From NCBI GenBank assembly GCA_009780585.1, contig WQZS01000001.1, positions 124,001 through 188,000 of the forward strand: DNA of 64,000 nucleotides. Direction: 5' to 3'. Below the pieces are notes generated by a model. It had not been told where the DNA came from. It saw only the letters and a list, made by a program, of their open reading frames with translations, and made no database searches. The translations under genes and the position numbers were made by a program. This document shows positions 9,470 to 18,280 of this stretch, in pieces; within the stretch, counting starts at the first letter, position 1, and each line of letters begins with the position of its first letter. Source of the stretch: Defluviitaleaceae bacterium. GTDB taxonomy: Bacteria; Bacillota; Clostridia; Lachnospirales; WQUN01.

Positions 9470-11158
9470 CCCCGTCGCTTGTTCTTTCATTTCCCGCGCG
9501 GCTTTTAGTGTCGCTTCGGTTATCTTCGCGCCGCCCGTCAGGCGTGCCAGCTCCGCCGTGATTCCTTCGGGGGCGAGGGCTTGCACGGAGGTAATTGTGC
9601 GGGTTTCCCCGTTTGTTTCTTGGGTGTTCTTTTCGATGTAGAAGTGCGTATCCGCCATGGCGGCGATTTGCGGCAGGTGGGTGATGCACAAGATTTGCCT
9701 GCGGCGCGAGATGGCGGCGAGCTTTTCCGCCACTTGTTGTGCGGTGCGGCCGCTGACGCCCGCGTCCACTTCATCGAAGATCACCGTAGGGATACGGTCC
9801 GCGTCGGCCAGCACGGTCTTGATGGCGAGCATAATGCGCGACATTTCCCCGCCGGAAGCGATCCTTTTAAGGGGCTTTACCGCTTCGCCCGGGTTGGGCG
9901 AAATCATGAAATCCACCTGGTCGTTACCGTCCTGCGTAAAGGATGTTTTGCGTGTGACGGTAATTTCAAAACGAGCGTTAGGCATCCCCAAGTCACGCAA
10001 TACGGCGCAAATATCCGCCGATATTTGAACCGCTTGCGCCGAACGCATGGCAGAAAGCGCGTCGCATACCCGCGTGATTTCTTGCGTTAGTGCGCGTTTG
10101 ACGTTGTTTAAGCGGGCGATTTCCGCGCCGCTGTTTTCGATGGCGAAGATATTTTGCGTAAGCTGTTCGTACTTCTTTTGTACGTTTTCCAATGACGGGC
10201 CGAATTTCTTTTTGATGCGGTAAATCACGTCCAGCCGCGCTTCGATGCGTTCCAACTCCTGCGGGTCGGTGTCCAGTTCCTCTATGTAATTACGCAAATC
10301 GGCGGCGATATCGGACAGTTGCGCCGTTACTTCATTCAAATTAACCAGCAGGTTTTCCTTGGCCGGGTCCAGCTTCGCGATTTCCGCCACACAGCTTTCG
10401 GCGCGTCCCGCCTGATCCAGCGCGGAATATTGCGATTCCGCGCCGCCGTACAAATAAGACAACGCGCGGCGCGTATTTTCCGACAACGCTTCCAAACCGC
10501 CCAAGCGGTTACGCCGTGCGGTCAAGCCTTCTTCTTCGCCGTCCTTTAACGCCGCGGCCTCAATTTCCTGTACCTGGTGACGCCAAAAATCAAGCTGTTC
10601 ATTTCGCTGATTACCTATACCCGCCAGCTTCTTTAACGCGCGCCCGTTTTCGCGGTATCGGTTAAGTAAATCGGCGAGCTCCGCTTTCCCTTCGGCCATT
10701 TCCGCCCCGCAGAATTGGTCCAGCAACTGCATTTGCTTGGCGGAATCCAGCAACGATTGATGCTCGTGCTGGCCGTGTACATCCACCAGCAGGTTTGAAA
10801 CCTCCTTCAGCATCCCCACCGCCACCGTGCGCCCGTTGATGCGGCAGTTGGACTTACCCCCCGACTGCATCACGCGTTCCAACAGGAGCTGGCCGTCCGC
10901 GGCGTGTATGCCCAACCCTTCCAGCGACTCGGTGATGCCTTCGTCTTCGATTTCGACCATACCCTCCACGGCGGCGAAGCCCGCGCCCGCGCGGATAAAA
11001 TCCCTGGCGGGGCGTTCCCCCAGCAGGAAATTGATCGAATCCACCACGATGGACTTGCCCGCGCCCGTTTCCCCGGTCAGCACGTTAAGGCCCGGCGCGA
11101 AGACCGCGCGGACCTGATCGATTAGTGCCACGTTTTGGATCGTGAGGGACGTTATCAT
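9440..11158 (-). CDS. recN: DNA repair protein RecN
   Basis: RecN is an SMC-like ATPase that acts on double-strand breaks before RecA. The 572-residue protein has the N-terminal motif LTGETGAGKSIVVDS (Walker A), a long coiled-coil middle (about residues 170-380), and the C-terminal ASGGEMSRIMLAIK signature followed by VIFDEVDAGVSG (Walker B). The start overlaps the stop of nadK by four bases (ATGA), so the two are translationally coupled at the end of the asp23-to-recN operon. The gene end overlaps a vapB remnant on the other strand. Confidence 0.97.
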   Translation of the reverse strand: MITSLTIQNVALIDQVRAVFAPGLNVLTGETGAGKSIVVDSINFLLGERPARDFIRAGAGFAAVEGMVEIEDEGITESLEGLGIHAADGQLLLERVMQSGGKSNCRINGRTVAVGMLKEVSNLLVDVHGQHEHQSLLDSAKQMQLLDQFCGAEMAEGKAELADLLNRYRENGRALKKLAGIGNQRNEQLDFWRHQVQEIEAAALKDGEEEGLTARRNRLGGLEALSENTRRALSYLYGGAESQYSALDQAGRAESCVAEIAKLDPAKENLLVNLNEVTAQLSDIAADLRNYIEELDTDPQELERIEARLDVIYRIKKKFGPSLENVQKKYEQLTQNIFAIENSGAEIARLNNVKRALTQEITRVCDALSAMRSAQAVQISADICAVLRDLGMPNARFEITVTRKTSFTQDGNDQVDFMISPNPGEAVKPLKRIASGGEMSRIMLAIKTVLADADRIPTVIFDEVDAGVSGRTAQQVAEKLAAISRRRQILCITHLPQIAAMADTHFYIEKNTQETNGETRTITSVQALAPEGITAELARLTGGAKITEATLKAAREMKEQATGLKRMKEAAI

Positions 11159-11901
11159 GGGTTCGTCCTTATGAATAGGGCTGTGTGGGCTGCGCGTTTA
11201 ATTGCCAAATTTTTACTTGATGATAATGGTAAACCTTTTTCACCGTCCGGGGTTACCGTTGTTTCAATGTCGGCGGTGATTTGTATTTCGCAATTACCGT
11301 CCAATACAAGGGGTTGCGCCGAAGGGTTCGGGCATATCGGCGTGACGGCGATCATTTCACTTTCGGGCAGGAGCAACGGCCCGCCCGCGGAACGGTTGTA
11401 CGCCGTGGAACCCGTGGGCGTGGCGGCGATAATACCGTCGGCACGGAAATCGGCTACGGGCTTCCCATTTGTATGAATACAAAAGCGTGTCAAGCGTCGG
11501 CCCTTCACTACGATTTCATTAAGAGCGGCATAACCATAACCGTCCATCTCCGCTTCCAGCATCATCCGCTTTTGCACGCTGTATTTACCCGCCAATACCC
11601 TTTCGACGGCTTGTAAGCCTTCGTCCTTGCCCACATCGGTTAAGTGGCCCACATACCCCAGGTTAATACCCAGCAACGGGATCCCCTTACCTTCTTGGAC
11701 GGCATATCGTGTTGCCAATCGGGCGGCGCGCAGCATCGTGCCGTCGCCGCCCAATACCACCATAAAGTCCATCGGGGAGAGCGCTCCGTCCGCGCGGCAT
11801 ACGGAAACGGTATGCCCCCGCGACGTTAGGAAGTCGCCCACCTCACGCGCGTAACGTTGAAGCGGGTCCTTTTCAAGGTTGACGAACAGCCCTACGGTCA
11901 T
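11155..11901 (-). CDS. nadK: NAD kinase
   Basis: NAD kinase phosphorylates NAD to NADP in the cytoplasm. The 248-residue protein shows the diagnostic GGDGT at residues 51-55, the GINLGYVGHLT segment and the second conserved region TPTGSTAYNRSAGGP. It overlaps recN by four bases downstream and starts inside the stop region of the SurA_N-like gene (11898-11901). The DNA near its 3' end shares a 26-base identical stretch (11217-11242) with the intergenic region after the major pilin gene. Confidence 0.97.
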   Translation of the reverse strand: MTVGLFVNLEKDPLQRYAREVGDFLTSRGHTVSVCRADGALSPMDFMVVLGGDGTMLRAARLATRYAVQEGKGIPLLGINLGYVGHLTDVGKDEGLQAVERVLAGKYSVQKRMMLEAEMDGYGYAALNEIVVKGRRLTRFCIHTNGKPVADFRADGIIAATPTGSTAYNRSAGGPLLLPESEMIAVTPICPNPSAQPLVLDGNCEIQITADIETTVTPDGEKGLPLSSSKNLAIKRAAHTALFIRTNP

Positions 11902-12872
11902 GCCAAATCAAACGCGCGTTTATTTAACGTAAAGTCCGCTTGGTCAATCCATTGCGGCACCAAGCTCATCATCATGGCATGGCGTTCGCCGTCAATGCGG
12001 TCCCTGCGCAGGCTCCGCTCAATTTCATCATCGTCGGGTTCCTCACGGCTTACGATATATACCAATATTTGATATTCAAGGCCGAATTCCTCGCCCCACG
12101 GTATAAAATCGGAAAGCTCGCCCGCTTGCATCGCAAGCAACCCGGCGGTGATTTCCTCGTCGAACATGATCTCCTCGATAAACTCGTGTACGGAGAAGAT
12201 CGGCAGTTCATCCTCTTCCTCCAGCCACGGGCTTTGCTCGCGGACGATATACTCGAAGTCAATTTCGCCCGAATCCAAGCGTTCGCGTACGCTTTCCGCT
12301 TCCTCGGCGTCATCAAACCACACGTACATGATTTCCATGTTCAAATAGTTATCGTAGTTCGCTTCCCTGTATTCTTCCAGGTCGATAGCGAATTGCTCCT
12401 CATCGATGAATACCATGAACTCCGGCACATAGATGTCCAGCAAGCGCATCCATATCTCGCCCGACGTAGCCGCGATGAACTCACCCAGGCGTTCCAACGG
12501 GATTGCGTGTTCCTCACCCCATTGCATGGCTACCAGCCAAGCCCACATTTCGCGTTCCTCTTCGGACAGGCCCACGCCATGCTGTTCGGCCCGGTGGATG
12601 ATGGTGAGGTTTTCGACCAGAACGTCCAGGGCCGCCTGCTTGGCTTCGGGGGTGTTGTCATACATGAATACGCGCATTTCGTTGACGGGGATGCGCTCCC
12701 CTTCGAAGCGCAGGATCCATCCGCGCGACTGCGTATCCCATACGACCCACGCGATGGCCGCGATCGCCAATATCACCGTTAGGGAGGCGATGACCGCGAC
12801 CAATCGGTTGCGGGACCTTTTTTGGCGTTCGATTTCCCTGTTGCGTACTTTGCGGTTCTTGATTTGTCTCAT
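11898..12872 (-). CDS. Membrane-anchored SurA_N-like protein of unknown function
   Basis: A 324-residue protein with a basic N-terminus (about 20 residues), one membrane segment (about 25-46) and a strongly acidic extracytoplasmic part. Just after the membrane segment, the pattern ILRFEGERIPVNEMRVFM followed by ALDVLVENLTIIHRAEQHGV resembles the chaperone domain at the start of SurA/PrsA foldases. No peptidyl-prolyl isomerase domain can be seen. It lies between dxs and nadK, where related Clostridia usually carry an rRNA methyltransferase of the TlyA type. It is coupled to nadK by a four-base overlap. An extracytoplasmic chaperone or scaffold role is possible but inferred. Confidence 0.6.
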   Translation of the reverse strand: MRQIKNRKVRNREIERQKRSRNRLVAVIASLTVILAIAAIAWVVWDTQSRGWILRFEGERIPVNEMRVFMYDNTPEAKQAALDVLVENLTIIHRAEQHGVGLSEEEREMWAWLVAMQWGEEHAIPLERLGEFIAATSGEIWMRLLDIYVPEFMVFIDEEQFAIDLEEYREANYDNYLNMEIMYVWFDDAEEAESVRERLDSGEIDFEYIVREQSPWLEEEDELPIFSVHEFIEEIMFDEEITAGLLAMQAGELSDFIPWGEEFGLEYQILVYIVSREEPDDDEIERSLRRDRIDGERHAMMMSLVPQWIDQADFTLNKRAFDLA

Positions 12873-12874
12873 CG

Positions 12875-14692
12875 TTAAATCTCCTTATTTTTAATTTCCT
12901 CTATGATAAAAGCGGTTATGCTTTTTTCATCCAACCGATACCGCGCGAATAATTCCTTTTGCGTCCCCGCCTCAATGAAGCGATCGGGGAAGGCGAAGTC
13001 GCGTACATTGGGCAATCGCAGCGCCTCGCCGTAACCGCCCTTGGTAGCCGCGTCTTGCAAGACGTATACACGCTCGTATTCCTTTAATTTTTCCGCCAGC
13101 GCTCCGTCTATGGGCTTTACGAATCGGGCGTCGTACAAGCTCGGTTCATACCCTTCGGCGCGAAGGTTCTCGCGTACGGCTAACGCCGTTTCCATCATTG
13201 TTCCCACGGAGACGAGGGCTATCCCCCTGCCCTGCGCAATTGTATGGGAACGCCCGTATACAATGGGCGGCCCTTCGGCTGAAAACACCGCTTCCCCCCG
13301 CGGGTAGCGGATCGCCACGGGCCCGTCATGCGCAATCGCGAAGTCCAGCATCGCTTCCAATTCCCCCGCGTTTGCCGGGGCAAGGACCGTCATATTGGGG
13401 ATGTGCGAAAGGTAGGCCAAATCATACAAGCCCTGGTGCGTCTCCCCGTCCTCCCCTACGATGCCCGCGCGGTCAATGGCAAAAACGACGGGCAGGTTTT
13501 GCAATGCCACGTCATGCAGGATTTGATCATACGCGCGTTGCAAAAACGACGAATATACCGCCACGACGGGCCGCAACCCCCCCATTGCTAATCCCGCCGC
13601 AAACGTGACGGCATGTGCTTCCGCGATACCCACATCGTAGAAGCGGTTGGGGAAGCGTTCCGCGAAGGCGGAAAGACCCGTGCCGTCGGGCATGGCAGCA
13701 GTAATCGCGACGATTCTATCATTCCCTTCGGCGCATTTGCACAAACGCTTGGCGAACACATCGGTGTACGATGGCTTACGCGCGCCGTTGACGGGCTTGC
13801 CCGTATCCACCCGAAAAGCCTCCACCCCGTGGAAATTGGCGGGGGCGTTTTCGGCGCAGGGATATCCCTTGCCCTTTGTGGTCAGCACATGGAGCAGGAC
13901 CGGCCCGGGGATATTTTTGATCCGCTTCATAACTTTCACGAGCGTCGTGATATCGTGCCCGTCCACCGGGCCGAAATAGCGGAAGCCCAATTCCTCAAAC
14001 AGCACACCTTGTATGAGCAGGTATTTTAACGCGTCCTTGGCGGATTCGATGGTTTTGGCGATCGGCGCGCCCACGACGGGGAGGTTGTCCAACAAACGGT
14101 GCGCTCCCTGCTTCGCCCCCAAATACGCCGAAGTTGTACGGATACGGTTTAAATGCCGCGAAATGGCCCCGACGTTTTCGCCGATGGACATTTGGTTGTC
14201 GTTTAACACCACGAGTAAATCCGTATGAGCGCGCCCCGCGTTGTTTAACCCTTCGTAGCTTTGCCCGCCCGTCATGGAGCCGTCACCCACGACGGCGATT
14301 ACCTTATGCTTGCCGTTTAAGGTGTCGCGCGCGGCGGCCAGCCCCAGCGCGGCCGATATCGCCGTGGAGCTGTGCCCCGTACCGAACGCGTCGTGGGGGC
14401 TTTCGTACACCTTGGGGAAACCGCTTAAGCCGTCCAGCTTGCGCAGCGTATCGAAGCGGTCCTTCCGCCCCGTCAAAATTTTATGTACATAGGATTGGTG
14501 GCCCACGTCCCACACGATTTGATCCTTGGGCGTGGAAAAAACCGCGTGCAACGCAAGCGTCAGCTCGACGACACCGAGGTTGCCGGCAAGATGCCCGCCC
14601 GTATCGGAAAGGCTATGTATAAGGAAATCTCGTATGTCCGCGGCCAGGGATTGCAACGCCCCCATGTTGAGCCGCTGTAACGGTTTAGGCAA
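12875..14692 (-). CDS. dxs: 1-deoxy-D-xylulose-5-phosphate synthase
   Basis: Dxs condenses pyruvate and glyceraldehyde 3-phosphate with thiamine diphosphate as the first step of the non-mevalonate isoprenoid pathway. The 605-residue protein has the thiamine-binding motif VGDGSMTGGQSYEGLNNAG with the NDNQMSIG end, the transketolase-type central domain (AITAAMPDGTGL, DVGIAEAHAVTFAAGLA) and a C-terminal transketolase domain. It sits in the same operon as ispA, which uses its downstream products, and as thiamine-unrelated repair genes. Confidence 0.97.
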   Translation of the reverse strand: MPKPLQRLNMGALQSLAADIRDFLIHSLSDTGGHLAGNLGVVELTLALHAVFSTPKDQIVWDVGHQSYVHKILTGRKDRFDTLRKLDGLSGFPKVYESPHDAFGTGHSSTAISAALGLAAARDTLNGKHKVIAVVGDGSMTGGQSYEGLNNAGRAHTDLLVVLNDNQMSIGENVGAISRHLNRIRTTSAYLGAKQGAHRLLDNLPVVGAPIAKTIESAKDALKYLLIQGVLFEELGFRYFGPVDGHDITTLVKVMKRIKNIPGPVLLHVLTTKGKGYPCAENAPANFHGVEAFRVDTGKPVNGARKPSYTDVFAKRLCKCAEGNDRIVAITAAMPDGTGLSAFAERFPNRFYDVGIAEAHAVTFAAGLAMGGLRPVVAVYSSFLQRAYDQILHDVALQNLPVVFAIDRAGIVGEDGETHQGLYDLAYLSHIPNMTVLAPANAGELEAMLDFAIAHDGPVAIRYPRGEAVFSAEGPPIVYGRSHTIAQGRGIALVSVGTMMETALAVRENLRAEGYEPSLYDARFVKPIDGALAEKLKEYERVYVLQDAATKGGYGEALRLPNVRDFAFPDRFIEAGTQKELFARYRLDEKSITAFIIEEIKNKEI

Positions 14693-14708
14693 TCGTATCC
14701 ATTCCTTA

Positions 14709-15164
14709 TTAAAAAATTGCGGAGATAATCAACGCTACGGTCAAGCCGAGCAGTCCCCCGGCCATAACCTCGATGGGGCGGTGGCCCAGCAGTTCCTTTA
14801 GTTTTTTATCCAGCTTCAAGCCGCGGTCTTCCAGCCGTTCGAAGATGAAATTGATCGCTTTCGCTTGCTCGCCCGCGGCACGGCGTACGCCCGCGGCATC
14901 GTACATGACCACCAACGCCAACGCCGCGCATACGGCGAAAGCCGTCGTCCCGAAGCCCTCGTATATGCCGACCGAAACCATCAAGGCCACCGTTAGCGCG
15001 CTGTGGGAGCTGGGCATCCCCCCGGGGGACAAAAACAACGCCTTCTTCCACGACTTGGTGTACCAGTAATCGAACAAAACCTTAAACACCTGCGCCAAAC
15101 CCATTGCGAAGAGAGCGGTGAGCAGGTGCCGATTGGTGACGAATTCGGCGAACATTTCCCTCAA
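14709..15164 (-). CDS. DUF212 (YuiD-like) divergent PAP2 family membrane protein
   Basis: The protein carries SPGGMPSSHSALTVAL, the phosphatase-like signature of the divergent PAP2/DUF212 family, and four hydrophobic segments. Family members are small membrane proteins related to lipid phosphatases; a role in undecaprenyl or other prenyl-phosphate metabolism is only inferred from its place between ispA and dxs. The start is not certain. TTG at 15164 has GGGAG eight bases upstream and begins two bases after the ispA stop; ATG at 15155 has its GAGG too close; a longer frame to 15224 would run 58 bases into ispA. Confidence 0.85.
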   Translation of the reverse strand: MREMFAEFVTNRHLLTALFAMGLAQVFKVLFDYWYTKSWKKALFLSPGGMPSSHSALTVALMVSVGIYEGFGTTAFAVCAALALVVMYDAAGVRRAAGEQAKAINFIFERLEDRGLKLDKKLKELLGHRPIEVMAGGLLGLTVALIISAIF

Positions 15165-15166
15165 AT

Positions 15167-16024
15167 CTATTTCTCCCTGCTTATGATCTGCGCGACCAAT
15201 TCGCGCAGGCTGCCGGTCTTGCACGGCAGGGCGTGCGCCAACGCCATCACGTCGTGCGACAGCCTTTTATAGGTGTCCTCCGCTTTTTGAAGCCCCAATA
15301 AAGATACGTAGGTAACCTTTTCGTTCTTCGCGTCCGAGCCCGGCGTCTTGCCGATTTGTTCGTGGGTGGCGACAACGTCCAATATATCATCCCGTATTTG
15401 GAAGGCCAATCCCATCATGCCCCCCAGCTTCGCCATCCCCTGCACAAAAAGCCGTGTGCCGCCGCCCAATATCGCGCCCGCTTCCATGGCGGCGGTAAAG
15501 AGCGCGCCCGTTTTACGCTTGTGTATCCCCTTCAGGTCTTCCAGCGTGATCTTTTTCCCTTCGCATTGCAAATCGAGCGCTTGCCCGGCGATCATACCGC
15601 TGGCCCCGGCGGCCTTCGCGATAATGGCCATCGCCACCACGGGGCGGCGCAAACGGAAGAAATCCGCGCACAGGCGCGACATCGTTTCATACGCGTGATT
15701 GAGCAGCGCGTCCCCGGCGAGGATCGCCGTCGCTTCGTCGTATTGCTTGTGCGTGGTGGGCCTGCCCCTGCGCAGGTCGTCGTCGTCCATCGCGGGCAGG
15801 TCATCATGCACCAGCGAATAAGCGTGGATCATTTCCAAGCAGCAGGCGAAATCAAGCGCCGTGGCGTCGTAGCTGCCCTTCGCGGCCTCGCACGCGGACA
15901 ATAACAGGCGCGGGCGTACGCGTTTGCCCGGGCTGAGCGCGCTGTACAGCATGGCTTCGCGCAGGCGGGGCTCCTCGCAGGTGTTGATCAGTTCCGCCAA
16001 TCGCCTTTCGATATCCTCAAACAT
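15167..16024 (-). CDS. ispA: Farnesyl/geranylgeranyl diphosphate synthase
   Basis: This trans-prenyltransferase elongates dimethylallyl diphosphate with isopentenyl diphosphate to a C15 (or C20) product. The first aspartate-rich motif is DDLPAMDDDDLRRG and the second is DDILDVV, with the KTGALF segment between them. The length (285) and the insertion in the first motif fit the bacterial IspA type. The start overlaps the end of xseB by eight bases. Exact chain length cannot be told by eye. Confidence 0.94.
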   Translation of the reverse strand: MFEDIERRLAELINTCEEPRLREAMLYSALSPGKRVRPRLLLSACEAAKGSYDATALDFACCLEMIHAYSLVHDDLPAMDDDDLRRGRPTTHKQYDEATAILAGDALLNHAYETMSRLCADFFRLRRPVVAMAIIAKAAGASGMIAGQALDLQCEGKKITLEDLKGIHKRKTGALFTAAMEAGAILGGGTRLFVQGMAKLGGMMGLAFQIRDDILDVVATHEQIGKTPGSDAKNEKVTYVSLLGLQKAEDTYKRLSHDVMALAHALPCKTGSLRELVAQIISREK

Positions 16025-16247
16025 GGTTAATCAAATCCTCGCCAAAGGGTTTTAATATAAAAACGCCGTCCGCTTCCTTTTGCAGGGCCGTAACTTCTGC
16101 TTCGTACCGCGCGAGGGTCTCCCCACATTCCTTGGCCAAGGCGATGCCTTCCTTATAAAGCGCCAAGGCTTCGTCCAACGGAGTTACGGGGGACTCGACC
16201 GCTTCGGTCAGCACGGCGAGTTTTTCGATGGATTGTTCGAAGGTCAT
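16017..16247 (-). CDS. xseB: Exodeoxyribonuclease VII small subunit
   Basis: A 76-residue helical protein beginning MTFEQSIEKL with the family pattern PLDEALALYKEGIALAKEC. It binds the coiled-coil tail of XseA to make the active single-strand exonuclease. The ATG at 16247 is favoured because GAGGTGA precedes it and it overlaps the xseA stop as ATGA; an upstream in-frame start would add 15 residues inside xseA. It overlaps the next gene, ispA, by eight bases. Confidence 0.93.
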   Translation of the reverse strand: MTFEQSIEKLAVLTEAVESPVTPLDEALALYKEGIALAKECGETLARYEAEVTALQKEADGVFILKPFGEDLINHV

Positions 16248-17383
16248 ATTTTCACCTCGGTTATCTTCGCCCGTACCGCGCCATCGGCCCAATATAGCGT
16301 GAGGCTGTCGCCTTTTTTCAAGGATTTCGCGTGGGTGACGGCTTGGTTCGCTTCGTTTTTCGTGAAGGCGAAGCCCCGTGCGAAAGCCGCGTAGGGGGAT
16401 ACTTTGTCCAATACCGCCGCGCGGTGCGCCAAACCATGCTGCTCGTGGGCAAAGCGGGTTTGCATCAAGCGGGTAAGGCTTTGCAACAAGCCCTTGGCCC
16501 GGGCATGGCGCGTGACGATGCTTTCACGTACGGTATGGTGCAAATCATCGGCCATTCGTTTTAACAGGGAATACGCCCCTTCGTAGGAATACACCGCCAT
16601 TTGCGCCGCCGCGGTGGGGGTGGCCGCGCGGGCATCCGCCGCGAAGTCCGTAACGGTAAAGTCCGTTTCGTGCCCGACGGCGGAGATGATCGGTATCCCC
16701 GACGCCGCCACGGCACGGGCGGTCACTTCCTCGTTAAACGCCCACAAATCCTCGGTGCTTCCGCCGCCGCGCCCCAGGATGATCACGTCGGCCCCGCCCC
16801 ATTCGTTAACCTCCCGTATGGCGCGGGCGATGTCCGCCGCGGCACTTTCCCCTTGCACCAGCGCGGGGACGACCACCAATTGTATGGACGGATTCCGACC
16901 GCGGGCGGTTTTAATGATGTCATGCACCGCCGCGCCGCTTGGGGAAGTAATTACGGCGACGCACCGCGCATACGCGGGTATGGCGCGTTTACGGCCTTCG
17001 TCAAACAGCCCCTCCGCTTGCAGCTTTTCGCACAATTGGGCGAAGGCCAGGTGCAAACCGCCTACCCCGGCGGGTTCCAAATACTCCACATATAATTGGT
17101 ATTGCCCCGTCTTTTCATACAGGGATATCCGCCCGAAGGCGATGACCTTCATGCCGTTTTTGGGGGTGAAGGCCAGCGTTTCCGTATGGCTTGCGAACAT
17201 GACGGCGGAAATCGCGGAAGCCGCGTCCTTCATCGAAAAATACATATGCCCCGAGGAATGTGCGTTGAAGTTGGTAATTTCACCCTCGATGAAAATCCCC
17301 GCCAACAGCGCGTCGGCTTCCAATAACCGCTTGGCGTAGCGGTTGACCTGGCCTACGGTGAATACTTGACGCTTACTTTTCAC
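16244..17383 (-). CDS. xseA: Exodeoxyribonuclease VII large subunit
   Basis: The catalytic subunit of exonuclease VII, which degrades single-stranded DNA from both ends. The N-terminal OB-fold domain covers about the first 100 residues (FTVGQVNRYAKRLLE, GEITNFNAHSSGHMYFSMKD). The catalytic domain shows ITSPSGAAVHDI, LGRGGGSTEDLWAFN and SAVGHETDFTVTDFAAD. At 379 residues it is shorter than the E. coli enzyme because the C-terminal coiled coil is reduced. Its start overlaps the nusB stop by 11 bases and its stop overlaps the xseB start. Confidence 0.96.
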   Translation of the reverse strand: MKSKRQVFTVGQVNRYAKRLLEADALLAGIFIEGEITNFNAHSSGHMYFSMKDAASAISAVMFASHTETLAFTPKNGMKVIAFGRISLYEKTGQYQLYVEYLEPAGVGGLHLAFAQLCEKLQAEGLFDEGRKRAIPAYARCVAVITSPSGAAVHDIIKTARGRNPSIQLVVVPALVQGESAAADIARAIREVNEWGGADVIILGRGGGSTEDLWAFNEEVTARAVAASGIPIISAVGHETDFTVTDFAADARAATPTAAAQMAVYSYEGAYSLLKRMADDLHHTVRESIVTRHARAKGLLQSLTRLMQTRFAHEQHGLAHRAAVLDKVSPYAAFARGFAFTKNEANQAVTHAKSLKKGDSLTLYWADGAVRAKITEVKI

Positions 17384-17816
17384 GGGTTATCTCGCGCGAT
17401 ATATTGCCCAGCACCCCGTTGATAAACGCGGGGGACTCGTCGGTGCCGTATTCCTTGGCCAGCTCAACCGCTTCATTGACCGCGACCCCGTGCGGTACGT
17501 CTTCTTCGCACAGCATTTCATAAATCGCGAGCCGCATGAGGGCCAAATCCACACGGTTCAGCCGTTCGATCGTCCATTCCTGTAAGAAATTTTCGATAAC
17601 GCCGTCCAACTGCGCCAGCCTGTCCGACGCGCCCGTGACCGCCCGCAGCACATATTCCGCATTCCGTCCGCGCGGGCGTTCGCCTTCTTCCAATCCGTCG
17701 TAGTAATGCGCCGTAGCCGCGGCCAATGCCTGCGCGTCCCACACATTATGGTACGGGAACTGGAAAATCAGCCGGAAAGCGTGCCGTCGGGCATCGCGCC
17801 GGCTTTGATGCTGCAC
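17373..17816 (-). CDS. nusB: Transcription antitermination factor NusB
   Basis: NusB pairs with NusE (S10) and boxA RNA in rRNA antitermination. The protein has the typical all-helical pattern, from RRDARRHAFRLIFQF at the start to NRVDLALMRLAIYEML and VAVNEAVELAKEYGTDESPAFINGVL near the end. I prefer the GTG at 17816 (VQHQSRRDA): it lies one base after the asp23 stop and has GGTGG six bases upstream. An ATG at 17855 would add 13 residues lying wholly inside asp23. Confidence 0.93.
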   Translation of the reverse strand: MQHQSRRDARRHAFRLIFQFPYHNVWDAQALAAATAHYYDGLEEGERPRGRNAEYVLRAVTGASDRLAQLDGVIENFLQEWTIERLNRVDLALMRLAIYEMLCEEDVPHGVAVNEAVELAKEYGTDESPAFINGVLGNISREITREK

Positions 17817-17817
17817 G

Positions 17818-18129
17818 TTATGCCACCACGTGTACGTTAACGTTGGTGACGGCAAGGCCGGTCATGGTTTCGATTCCACCCTTGACCCGCTGCTGTACTT
17901 CGCGGCTCACTTCCTGCAGCTTTTTACCCGCTTTAACCGTCAGAGCGACACCCAGCGCCACGCTTTGCCCCGATACGGCGACGGTCACGCCCTTGGCACG
18001 CTGCTTGCGCCCATGCCCCGCCAAACCTTCGACGCCGTCAGCCTCAAGCGCGGCCGTGCCCGCAATAACCGCCAATACTTCATCGGCGATGCGGACGGCG
18101 CCTGAGCGTTCTGATTTTATTTCCGTCAT
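17818..18129 (-). CDS. Asp23/Gls24 family protein (YqhY-like)
   Basis: A 103-residue member of the Asp23/DUF322 family, beginning MTEIKSERSGAVRIADEVLAV and containing the conserved GVEGLAGH and the closing GLAVTNVNVHV strand. In Firmicutes this gene normally leads the nusB cluster and is linked with membrane lipid or acetyl-CoA carboxylase homeostasis in B. subtilis. It is the first gene of the leftward operon that runs to recN. Confidence 0.93.
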   Translation of the reverse strand: MTEIKSERSGAVRIADEVLAVIAGTAALEADGVEGLAGHGRKQRAKGVTVAVSGQSVALGVALTVKAGKKLQEVSREVQQRVKGGIETMTGLAVTNVNVHVVA

Positions 18130-18162
18130 ATGAATACTTCCTTTCGAAGATAAATCGTTCGA

Positions 18163-18193
18163 ATTATAGCAAAACCCATACGCTTTTGCTATA
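18163..18193 (-). promoter_or_regulatory. asp23 operon -10 box overlapped by a 10-bp inverted repeat
   Basis: On the minus strand a perfect TATAAT (18163-18168) lies about 35 bp before the asp23 start. A perfect inverted repeat, TATAGCAAAA (18165-18174) and TTTTGCTATA (18184-18193) with a nine-base spacer, overlaps it and covers the expected -35 position, where no good -35 hexamer is seen. This arrangement suggests an operator. A second, wider repeat GTAAACA/TGTTTAC lies at about 18195-18233 on the side of the divergent gene. Confidence 0.5.
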
Positions 18194-18280
18194 GTGTAAA
18201 CAACGACGGATTATATCCGCAAAAGTGTTTACGAAATATAAGTTTTGTGGAATACTATAGTAAAAAGGATGGTGATCGGG

